Part shown: one piece after another, positions 55,277 through 62,635 of the stretch | Layout: each line of letters begins with the position of its first letter | Numbering within the stretch: position 1 is the first letter of the stretch | Assembly (NCBI GenBank): GCA_031317595.1 | Contig: JANCMB010000001.1 | Coordinates: 2,297,610-2,361,609, forward strand | Source: Glutamicibacter sp. PS | GTDB taxonomy: Bacteria; Actinomycetota; Actinomycetes; Actinomycetales; Micrococcaceae | Length of the DNA: 64,000 bases | Direction of reading: 5' to 3' | Notes under the pieces: model-generated | Told to the model about the DNA's origin: nothing | Database searches by the model: none | Seen by the model: only the letters and a program-made list of their open reading frames with translations | Program-made: the position numbers and the translations under genes

Positions 55277-56343
55277 GTGCTCCCCGCGCCTGCGGGGATG
55301 AGCCCCCCTCACCTTCGAGGCCACCCGCGACGGCGTCAGTGCTCCCCGCGCCTGCGGGGATGAGCCCGAGGCTGACCGGACGCTCACGATTACGTTCCCG
55401 TGCTCCCCGCGCCTGCGGGGATGAGCCCTGCCCTCAGTGGGTTCGTAGGCTTGCTGGACGGTGCTCCCCGCGCCTGCGGGGATGAGCCCGTCTGGATGGA
55501 TAGGAGAATGGAACACATGAGGTGCTCCCCGCGCCTGCGGGGATGAGCCCCGGCGGCCTTGCAGGTCGGCGAGCCCGGTTTCGTGCTCCCCGCGCCTGCG
55601 GGGATGAGCCCCCCCGTCGAAGAACCCACCATCGAGGAACCGGGTGCTCCCCGCGCCTGCGGGGATGAGCCCCCACACGCTACCCGCCGCGCTCCGGGCA
55701 AATGGTGCTCCCCGCGCCTGCGGGGATGAGCCCTTCGGGGTCGGCGGGATTGGACGCCCGCCCGAGTGCTCCCCGCGCCTGCGGGGATGAGCCCACCGAC
55801 TCGTTCAGTGTCGGTAGTGAATGCTTGTGCTCCCCGCGCCTGCGGGGATGAGCCCAGGTCACGATCAAGGGTAGCGGCTTCTCTGGCGTGCTCCCCGCGC
55901 CTGCGGGGATGAGCGGGGCAGCACCGCGCCGAGCGACGTCCATGCAGGGTGCTCCCCGCGCCTGCGGGGATGAGCCCGCTCAGGGTCGGCCTGTGTGGGC
56001 GTGTGCGGGGTGATCCCCGCGCCTGCGGGGATGAGCCCCGGCCCTTATCCGCTGCAGGGTTGACGGTATTGTGCTCCCCGCGCCTGCGGGGATGAGCCCG
56101 GCCTGATCGCTTGGTTCAGCGCTCGCAACTTGTGCTCCCCGCGCCTGCGGGGATGAGCCCCAGCGCACACACCCAAAACAGCCAGCCATTTGGTGCTCCC
56201 CGCCCCTGCGGGGATGGGCCCTGGTAATCATGCGTGGGGCACTGAACCGTACGGTGCTCCCCGCGCCTGTGGGGCTGAGCCAGGCTGATGGACTCGTACG
56301 CGAAGCTGCTGACCGTGATCCCCTGCGTCTGCAGGGATAAGCC
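55277..56343 (+). CRISPR. Type I-E CRISPR array, 18 repeats and 17 spacers
   Basis: The 29-nt repeat begins GTGCTCCCCGCG and ends GCGGGGATGAGCCC, with hairpin arms CCCCGC/GCGGGG. Repeats start every 61 nt (55277, 55339, 55400 ... 56315), with 32-nt spacers except the first (33 nt). The first ten repeats look identical; the eleventh (55888) ends in GCGG and the thirteenth (56010) has an A at position 4. The last three (56193, 56254, 56315) are increasingly degenerate. This decay, and the cas2-side promoter, put the new-spacer end at 55277. No spacer visibly matches this window. Confidence 0.98.
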
Positions 56344-56382
56344 CGAAATTGCCTATACCGCACAGGATAAACTCGGGCATTC

Positions 56383-56450
56383 GACGTTCCCACGCACCTA
56401 CGCGTGATGGTAAATCAGATTAGGCCTGTACCTTCGGGTGCTCCCTCACC
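56383..56450 (+). repeat. Fossil CRISPR repeats beyond the array
   Basis: CCCACGCACCTACGCG followed by TGATGG (within about 56383-56412) resembles an eroded repeat. GTGCTCCC (56438-56445) is an exact match to the repeat start and lies 123 nt from the last repeat, two array periods plus one base. Together they suggest that two older repeat units have decayed. Confidence 0.5.
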
Positions 56451-56533
56451 AACCAGAACGATCCAGACATTTGTGATGCGACTCTCAGCCAGGGATGGCA
56501 CCAGAGCAACCAGGGGTCATCGCATCGGCCGGA

Positions 56534-57244
56534 CTACACCGCCGCAGAGGCGCGCGGAAGCACCACGCTGTTGATAACCTCCGGGGTGAACCCAGCGGCT
56601 AAACCACTATGTTCGAGCAGTTCACCCAGCCATGGGATGTCGGCGGCGGCGCAACTCTGCATCAGCGTGCTGCGGTTGGATAGGTGCAGGGCCTCGGGGA
56701 GCCGCGGCCAACTGCCAATGAGCACCCCGGCCAAGCGCAGTGCGAGGGAGCGCGCGGCCATCAATGTCAGCGCGGTATGGTTCAGCGTCCCCAGATCCGG
56801 ACGGGTCACCACCACGAGTTCGGCTTCGAAGGCGCGACACAGATCGGCCAGGGTCTCTCCCGCCTCGGTCAACTCAACCAGCAGCCCACCGGCCCCCTCC
56901 ACGATGACCACATCGACGGCTGCCTTGAGTTCGGCAAGCCGCTCAAGATGGTCTGCCAACCTCGGTAGCACCGCGTTGTCTGCGGCCGCGGCCGCCCGAG
57001 GTGCCATGGGTTCACGCAGGCGACAGCCTTCGCTCACCGAGAGGGTACTCGCGTTGGTGCCCAACACCTGTGCGCTGAGCCGCCGCACCTCGTCGATGTC
57101 TCCTGCCTGATCGCCGAGCACTCCGGTTTGCACGGGTTTATACACCGCGACCGATAAGCCTGCCAGCGCGTAGCCGGTGGCTAATGCGGCGCTGCTGACG
57201 GTTTTTCCGACGCCGGTATCCGTGCCGGTCACACACAATTTCAC
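56534..57244 (-). CDS. bioD: Dethiobiotin synthase
   Basis: A 236-residue ATP-dependent carboxylase converting diaminopelargonate to dethiobiotin. The P-loop GTDTGVGKT is at residues 7-15. YKPVQTG supplies the catalytic Lys, and VDVVIVEGAGGLLVEL is the family's third motif. The GTG start overlaps the stop of the P450 gene (GTGA). It is the last gene of the biotin operon. No bioB lies in this window. Confidence 0.95.
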   Translation of the reverse strand: MKLCVTGTDTGVGKTVSSAALATGYALAGLSVAVYKPVQTGVLGDQAGDIDEVRRLSAQVLGTNASTLSVSEGCRLREPMAPRAAAAADNAVLPRLADHLERLAELKAAVDVVIVEGAGGLLVELTEAGETLADLCRAFEAELVVVTRPDLGTLNHTALTLMAARSLALRLAGVLIGSWPRLPEALHLSNRSTLMQSCAAADIPWLGELLEHSGLAAGFTPEVINSVVLPRASAAV

Positions 57245-58323
57245 GACTGCACCTCAACTTTCAGTGGGGCTTGGAAGGACAGCAACCTTAACCATCGGGA
57301 TTCTGGGCATTCGGTGACGGCGAGCGCGGCGGGATCCGGTAGCGCGCGGGCCGTTTCCTCAAGTGCGATGACGGCCTCCATTTCGGCCAGCCGCGCACCA
57401 AGGCAACGGTGCAGGCCGTGCCCAAAGGCGAGCTTATGGCCGTATGGGTCTGTGGCCAGATGTTCTCCGGAGAGTTCCAACAGGATTTCCGCGCCGGCCG
57501 GGAGCGTATGGGGGCCGAGCTCGGTGTCTTCGGTGACCGCGCGACGCCAGGTATGCACCGAAGACTCCGTGGCAAGCACCCGCCTGACGAAGTTGTGGGC
57601 AGCGTCCTGGCTACCTCGTGCACAAGCTTCCCAGATCGCGGGGTCGCGTAGCGCCCGGTAGAGCACGGTTTGAATCAGCAGACAGGTGGTTTCCTGACCG
57701 GCAATGAGCAGGAAGTAACCGAGCGAGCAGATTTCACGCTCGGGTACACCGGCGGCCCCGAGGACGCCCCACAGATTCTGCTGGCCCTGCGCGTGGCGTA
57801 CGCTGTCCCGCAGCCAGGCGTAGAACTGCGCCGCGCTTTGTGCCAGTTGCTGTTGTCGCTCCTGATCCGGCCAACCCCAGAACAACTCGAGCGAATCCCG
57901 GCTCCAGATTTTCAGTAGCCGCTGATCCGGTAGCACGACGCCAAGTAGCGTGCCCATAATTCGTGGCGGGACGTCCGCGGCTACCGTACCGGCAAGATCA
58001 CTCTGGCCCTGCGTGGCTAATTGGTCGGCCGATAACCGGGCCGAGCTTCGCGCGATATCTCGGATGCTTTGCGCCACCGCACCGACCTTGGCGGGGCTGA
58101 AGAATTTAGCCACGATGCGGCGCACCCGCAAATGTTCCGGGCCGCTGGCCGAGGCGAGTACCGGCGGTAGCGCGAATCCTTCGCGCGCGAGAATACGCAG
58201 GGCCTGCGGGCTCAGCTCGGTGACGGCCGTAAGGGCGTTACTGGGCACGAAGTGCGCAGTGCGTTCGAAGACCTCCCGCACCAGAGCAGGTTCGGCGATG
58301 CTTAGAAGTGCTGTGTCGTTCAT
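57241..58323 (-). CDS. Atypical cytochrome P450 in the biotin operon (BioI-like position)
   Basis: A 360-residue soluble P450. The heme loop FGHGLHRCLG (300-309, Cys307 as thiolate ligand) and the I-helix AGQETT (208-213) are clear. By eye, the K-helix ExxR glutamate is replaced by Asn244 (NFVR). The meander before the heme loop is about 10-12 residues shorter than usual, which explains the short length. Bacillus BioI, a P450, makes pimeloyl-ACP by cleaving acyl-ACP, and the gene order here suggests a similar precursor role (inference). The ATG at 58323 overlaps the bioF stop; the stop overlaps bioD. Confidence 0.88.
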   Translation of the reverse strand: MNDTALLSIAEPALVREVFERTAHFVPSNALTAVTELSPQALRILAREGFALPPVLASASGPEHLRVRRIVAKFFSPAKVGAVAQSIRDIARSSARLSADQLATQGQSDLAGTVAADVPPRIMGTLLGVVLPDQRLLKIWSRDSLELFWGWPDQERQQQLAQSAAQFYAWLRDSVRHAQGQQNLWGVLGAAGVPEREICSLGYFLLIAGQETTCLLIQTVLYRALRDPAIWEACARGSQDAAHNFVRRVLATESSVHTWRRAVTEDTELGPHTLPAGAEILLELSGEHLATDPYGHKLAFGHGLHRCLGARLAEMEAVIALEETARALPDPAALAVTECPESRWLRLLSFQAPLKVEVQS

Positions 58324-59474
58324 GCAAAGGTTCCCTGTCGAGTGAGGGTGTCGCGAATCAATACCAGCGCCTGCGCTAATTCTGTGTGGGCCAGGTCTGC
58401 ACGGGCGGTGAGTCGGAGCCGAGAGAACCCATCGGGCACGCTCGGCGGCCGGAAGCACCCCACCGCGATACCGGCTTCGTCCAGAACATGCATGGCGTGA
58501 GCGGCGGTTTCGGCGTCGGGCATGCGTAGCGAATGAATGGCACCGGCGCCCGGCTCGAAGCAGCCAAGGTCACCGAAGGCCTCAAGAATCTGCCGATTGC
58601 GCTGGGCCAAATGCGCCACTGGACTTGGGTCGGTGTAAAGCATGGTGGCGACGGTGCGCGCGGCCGCGGCGGCCGCCGGAGCCAGTGCGGAGTCGAAAAT
58701 GAAACTGCGTGCCGCGTTGACCAGTTGCTCCCGAAAGCTACGAGCATTGGGACCACCGAAAAGTACGGCGCCGCCCTGTGCCCCAAAGGCTTTGGATAGC
58801 GAGGTCGTCACCAGCACATGTGCGGCCTGGTGGAGCCCGGCGGCTCGCACTTCCCCTCCGGGGTGGCTGACCCCCAGCGCGTGGGCTTCGTCGACAATGA
58901 GCAGGGCGTCGTGGCTGGCGCAGATCGCGGCGAGCTCGGTCAGTGGAGCCCTGTCGCCAAGGACCGAGTAGATTGACTCAATCGCCACGAGTGCGCGCAG
59001 TTGCCTGCGGGTGGCGAGGATGCGTTCGAGCTCGGCGGGGTCGTTGTGGGCGAAGAGCGTCGGCGTGCTGTGCGCCGCGAGTCGCGCCCCGTCGTGCAGA
59101 CTGGCGTGGGCATGCGCATCGAGTACGAGTAGCGTGCCGGGCCCGGCGAGGGCGTTGAGCACGCCGAGGTTGGCGGCGTAGCCGGTGGCGAAGCTCAGTG
59201 CCGCGCTGCGTCCGGTCAGCTCGCATAAGGCCTGCTCCAGCTCATGATGTAGTTCGGACGTCCCGGTGACCACGCGGCTTGCCCCGGCCCCACACCCGTG
59301 ACGCCGCACGGCCTCGACCGCCGCCGCGGTCACCTGCGGGTTGTGGGCCATGCCAAGGTAGTCGTTCGAGGCGAGATCGAGTCCCATCCGGCGTACCGGA
59401 TCGTGGCGCTGCACTCCCCTGGCCTGCCGGACCCGGGCCCGGTCGGCCAGCCAGGAATCCCACTTGCCGATCAT
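58320..59474 (-). CDS. bioF: 8-amino-7-oxononanoate (KAPA) synthase
   Basis: A 384-residue PLP enzyme joining pimeloyl thioester and L-alanine. It has LASNDYLGMAHNPQV, GCGAGASRVVTGTSELHHELE and IVDEAHALGV with the PLP-contacting Asp. The PLP-binding Lys is in VTTSLSKAFGAQGG. The ATG overlaps the bioA stop and its own stop overlaps the P450 ATG, so translation is coupled through the operon. Confidence 0.95.
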   Translation of the reverse strand: MIGKWDSWLADRARVRQARGVQRHDPVRRMGLDLASNDYLGMAHNPQVTAAAVEAVRRHGCGAGASRVVTGTSELHHELEQALCELTGRSAALSFATGYAANLGVLNALAGPGTLLVLDAHAHASLHDGARLAAHSTPTLFAHNDPAELERILATRRQLRALVAIESIYSVLGDRAPLTELAAICASHDALLIVDEAHALGVSHPGGEVRAAGLHQAAHVLVTTSLSKAFGAQGGAVLFGGPNARSFREQLVNAARSFIFDSALAPAAAAAARTVATMLYTDPSPVAHLAQRNRQILEAFGDLGCFEPGAGAIHSLRMPDAETAAHAMHVLDEAGIAVGCFRPPSVPDGFSRLRLTARADLAHTELAQALVLIRDTLTRQGTFA

Positions 59475-60853
59475 CCGTGGACCTCCGCGACCGCTTGCAC
59501 CATGGCGTTGGTGAGCGTGCCCAGCTCCGCGTCGCTGGTGACGTAGGGCGGCATGACGTAGACCAGATTGCGAAAGGGCCTCACCCAGGCGCCGTGGTTT
59601 ACCGCGTGCTGTGACACGCGGCGCGCATCGACGCCCGTGCTCAGTTCCAACACGCCGATTCCTCCAAGTACCCGCACGTCGCTCACCGAATTCAGGCTTC
59701 GGGCCGGGGCCAATCCGGTGCGCAGGGTTCCTTCGAGGCGCCGGATGTGCCGCGCCCAGTGCGCCTCGGGTGCGGCGTCGACGCCGAGTTCATCGAGCGA
59801 GGCACAGGCGATGGCACAGGCCAGCGGGTTTCCCATAAAGGTCGGGCCGTGCAATATCGCGCCGTGCTCCGAGGACTTTAGAATGGCACCAACCCGCTCG
59901 CTGAAGAGCGCCGCCGCGAGGGTGAGATAGCCACCGGTCAAGGCCTTCCCCACGCACAGTATGTCGGGCACGACACCGGCCTGTTCGCAGGCAAAAAGGC
60001 TCCCGGTGCGACCGAATCCGGTGGCGATTTCGTCCGCGATGAGTAACAGGTCCCAGCGGTCGGCCAAGTCGCGCAAGATCCGTAGCACCGCCGGTGAATA
60101 CCAGCGCATGCCTCCGGCTCCCTGGACCACCGGTTCAACGATAATTCCGGCTAGTTCGCCCTCGTGACGTTGCAGGATCTCGGTGGCTTGGACACGCCAC
60201 TCTTCCAGTTGCTGCGCGTCGTAATTCCATTCGCCCTCGGCATCCCGCGAGCCTGCGGGCGGCGCGGGGAGAAATTCGTGGCGTGCCAATAGCCCGTCGA
60301 ACGAGGCGTGCATCCCATCAATCGGGTCGCAAAGCCCCATGGCCCCGGTAGTGTCCCCGTGATATCCACCGCGCAGGCTGAGGAACCGTTGCCGTTGTGG
60401 ACGGTTGAGTGCGCTTTGCACCTGAACCGCGAGTTTCAACGCCACCTCAACCGACACCGAGCCGGAATCGGCGAGAAACACATGCGGCAATCCGCCCGGT
60501 GCCAGGGCGGTCAACCGTTCGGCGAGCTCTACCGCCGGGGCGTGGGTCAGCCCACCGAACATGACGTGGCTGAAGTGCTCGATCTGCCCGCGCGCGGCCG
60601 CGTCGAGCCGGGGGTGGCGGTACCCGTGGATCGCTGACCACCATGAGGCCATGCCGTCGATGACCTCGTGGCTGGCGCCGTCGGCGTCACGCAGGGTCAG
60701 CCGGGCCCCGGAGGCCGCTTCGACGGCGAAAAGTGGTGGTTCGTCGACCGGTGCGTAGGGGTGGGCCAGCAACCCGGCGTCGCGTTCGAACAATCCCCGG
60801 CTCGCGGGTCTCTGGTTCGAAGATACTATGGGCGCTGCACTGGAAAGTGGCAC
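59471..60853 (-). CDS. bioA: Adenosylmethionine-8-amino-7-oxononanoate aminotransferase
   Basis: A 460-residue class III PLP aminotransferase producing diaminopelargonate. FERDAGLLAHPYAP is the BioA N-terminal signature. MASWWSAIHGYRHPRLD, LSLRGGYHGDTTGAMGLCDP, LIADEIATGFGRTG and the PLP Lys in CVGKALTGGYLTLAA follow. The start is a GTG with GAGG about 7 nt upstream. It is the first gene of the bioAF-P450-bioD operon, and a BioQ-type palindrome sits 18 nt upstream of the start. Confidence 0.95.
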   Translation of the reverse strand: MPLSSAAPIVSSNQRPASRGLFERDAGLLAHPYAPVDEPPLFAVEAASGARLTLRDADGASHEVIDGMASWWSAIHGYRHPRLDAAARGQIEHFSHVMFGGLTHAPAVELAERLTALAPGGLPHVFLADSGSVSVEVALKLAVQVQSALNRPQRQRFLSLRGGYHGDTTGAMGLCDPIDGMHASFDGLLARHEFLPAPPAGSRDAEGEWNYDAQQLEEWRVQATEILQRHEGELAGIIVEPVVQGAGGMRWYSPAVLRILRDLADRWDLLLIADEIATGFGRTGSLFACEQAGVVPDILCVGKALTGGYLTLAAALFSERVGAILKSSEHGAILHGPTFMGNPLACAIACASLDELGVDAAPEAHWARHIRRLEGTLRTGLAPARSLNSVSDVRVLGGIGVLELSTGVDARRVSQHAVNHGAWVRPFRNLVYVMPPYVTSDAELGTLTNAMVQAVAEVHG

Positions 60854-60870
60854 GGTCTTACCTCGATTCC

Positions 60871-60883
60871 TGAACAGTGTTCA
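60871..60883. promoter_or_regulatory. BioQ-type operator before bioA
   Basis: TGAACAGTGTTCA is a perfect 13-bp palindrome of the form TGAAC-N3-GTTCA. Corynebacterial BioQ, a TetR-type biotin repressor, binds TGAAC-N3-GTTAC (recalled knowledge). Its position directly upstream of the bioA start fits repression. No bioQ gene lies in the window. Confidence 0.65.
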
Positions 60884-60928
60884 ATGGATGGCTGAAAGCC
60901 TAGGCGACCACGGGTACCCACGGCAAAT

Positions 60929-60982
60929 CTTGTGCGCAACAGACACAAGTGCACGGCATGGATACACTGATCAGAGATCAGT
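60929..60982. promoter_or_regulatory. Two further palindromes in the bioA / AraC-type gene divergent region
   Basis: CTTGTG-N9-CACAAG (60929-60949) and ACTGATC-AGA-GATCAGT (60966-60982, perfect) lie between the bioA promoter and the AraC-type gene. A promoter CAGACA-N17-TACACT (60940-60968) for the AraC-type gene would overlap both. They may be sites for that regulator or for another one. Confidence 0.5.
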
Positions 60983-61009
60983 CCCGCCACCCAAGGAGAG
61001 CGAGCAACC

Positions 61010-61051
61010 ATGCCGCGTAACAGGCAGATCGTGGGGGTCTGTTGTGGTTGA
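61010..61051 (+). CDS. 13-codon upstream frame overlapping the AraC-type gene start
   Basis: ATG with AAGGAG (60993-60998) upstream opens a frame MPRNRQIVGVCCG that stops at TGA. It overlaps the presumed GTG start (61044) of the regulator by 8 nt in another frame. It may be a leader peptide for translational coupling. Alternatively it is the true 5' end of the regulator, cut off by one extra G in the G5 run at 61033-61037. Confidence 0.4.
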   Translation: MPRNRQIVGVCCG

Positions 61052-62429
61052 AGGTGACCGCAACTTCACTCGCATCGAAGCAGATGTGCTGGTGGCCTGG
61101 AAAAGCAATCTGAGCTACTCCATCGTGGTGTGGGTATACCAAGGCAGCGCACGGGTGCACTTCGAGAATGAGGTTATTAAATTACTCCCCGGACAAGCAC
61201 TATGGATACCCAGACGCATGGCGCATATGGTCGAGCACGCCGCCGACAGCTTGGCGCTGGCGATATTGATCCCAGCCCGCCACAGCAGGCATGCTGCCGA
61301 CGAGCTGAGGCGTATCGAGGTTCCGGCCAGTCAGACCGGATGGATGTTCTACCTCATGCTGCTCACGCTTTCCCCCCTACACCGCGGTCAACTTCCGATG
61401 ACCCAAGTCGTGAAACACCTCGAGCACTTCATCACCGCGCAGCACAGCACTCCTACCCCGACACTACCGACGCCCCGACACCCCACACTGGCCAGCGCCT
61501 TGCGCAATCTGCGCGCCGACATGGATGGCATACAGCGCATTAGCGAGTTAGCGCGCAGAACCAACATCTCCGAGCGCACCCTACGTCGCTATATTTCTAC
61601 CGAGTACGGCCTGGGATTTCGCGAGTTCCGGAGACGGGCCCTTGCATCCGACCGGCCGCACGACTCTGAGCAACAGTGGCAACCGGTCCCCGCGCTGTCC
61701 ACCCGCTGGATGAGTTTTCCAAATCGCCGCATCGCCATCTGGGCATACCAGGGGCGAGGATCTGTACTTCTCTCCCCGCCTGGAGCGAACGAACAAGATA
61801 TCCTTACCCAGCGCCTAGAGGTCGGCGAGCTGCTGACCATCCCTGACGGCTACGCGATACGGCTCGAGATCGACTCGGGCGCACTTTTCTTCCCCCTAGC
61901 CATGCCCCTGAAAGAGCCGCGTCAGAAACCCGAGCTTCGGCTTCCGGTTCGGTTGCCACGCGAACTCGAGCCACGGCTCCTGCGCCAGGCCATCGCTCAC
62001 ATCACAGCCCTGCGCCCGTCCCCGTTTAACCACCAAGACGTTTTTGAACTACTGGCGGCGGCCAGTCAATACCCGGGACTGCGCTGGCCCGACGAGCCGC
62101 GGCTGGCCAAGATCGGGCGCCAACTACTGGCCGACGCCACCGGCCGCACATGCCTGGCAGATTTAGCCGCGAATCATGGGTTGAGCCTGCGGTCCCTGCA
62201 ACGAGAATGGCGCAGTGCAACCGGGGAATCAATAACCATGTGGTGGCGGACCTACCGAATGCAACGAGCCGAAGGCATGCTTGTCGCCGGGCTCCCACTA
62301 GAAGCGGTTGCCTCGCGAGTGGGCTTCAGTCACGTTCCAAATTTCTCACGCGCATTCTTCAAGGCACGGGGTCGACGCCCCGGAGCCGTAAGTCTACGCG
62401 GCACTTTCGGCCATAGAAATATCTTCTAA
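61044..62429 (+). CDS. Tandem-duplicated AraC-type transcriptional regulator
   Basis: A 461-residue protein made of two similar halves. Each has a cupin-like sensor (WVYQGSARV... at about 30-80; WAYQGRGSV... at about 233-285) followed by an AraC-type HTH. The first DNA-binding part (IQRISELARRTNISERTLRRYISTEYG, about 163-203) holds only one helix-turn-helix. The second (LADLAANHGLSLRSLQREWR ... VASRVGFSHVPNFSRAFFKARGRRPGAV, about 371-448) is a full AraC domain. It precedes a siderophore-uptake operon on the same strand and is divergent from bioA, so it may control iron uptake with a siderophore as ligand. Confidence 0.8.
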   Translation: MVEGDRNFTRIEADVLVAWKSNLSYSIVVWVYQGSARVHFENEVIKLLPGQALWIPRRMAHMVEHAADSLALAILIPARHSRHAADELRRIEVPASQTGWMFYLMLLTLSPLHRGQLPMTQVVKHLEHFITAQHSTPTPTLPTPRHPTLASALRNLRADMDGIQRISELARRTNISERTLRRYISTEYGLGFREFRRRALASDRPHDSEQQWQPVPALSTRWMSFPNRRIAIWAYQGRGSVLLSPPGANEQDILTQRLEVGELLTIPDGYAIRLEIDSGALFFPLAMPLKEPRQKPELRLPVRLPRELEPRLLRQAIAHITALRPSPFNHQDVFELLAAASQYPGLRWPDEPRLAKIGRQLLADATGRTCLADLAANHGLSLRSLQREWRSATGESITMWWRTYRMQRAEGMLVAGLPLEAVASRVGFSHVPNFSRAFFKARGRRPGAVSLRGTFGHRNIF

Positions 62430-62528
62430 CGACAACTTGCCGGCACCATAATCTCACCGACAACTCCGCATTGGCTAGTACTTATTGACGATTTCCGGGC
62501 AATTAAGTTGGTCCGCATGTATGGGTGA

Positions 62529-62557
62529 CCTAACAAGCTAAGGTTAGGCTTCCGTCT
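62529..62557 (+). promoter_or_regulatory. IdeR/DtxR-type iron box before the siderophore-binding protein gene
   Basis: TAAGGTTAGGCTTCCGTCT (62539-62557) matches most of the left part of the DtxR/IdeR consensus. CCTAAC (62529-62534) and GTTAGG (62543-62548) also form an interrupted palindrome. It lies about 80-105 nt before the GTG start, in the likely promoter. Fe-loaded IdeR/DtxR would repress the uptake operon. Confidence 0.6.
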
Positions 62558-62635
62558 CGTTATTACTCGTCGAACTTGTCGCCCGGCGTCACTCAAACTG
62601 AACCGGGGCAAGTCACCGCCAAGGAGAGATTCCAG

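Noticed and set aside
55306-56314. Self-targeting spacers matching genes in this window
   Set aside because: I compared the spacers by eye with the annotated genes and saw no match, but this was not an exhaustive search.
55268-56393. Several minus-strand open frames with repeated GLIPAGAGST / AHPRRRGEH peptides across the CRISPR array
   Set aside because: These peptides are translations of the CRISPR repeat in different frames, a well-known false protein family.
60828-61043. 72-codon N-terminal extension of the AraC-type protein in the same frame
   Set aside because: It would start inside the bioA promoter and run through the palindromes with no SD and no domain content.
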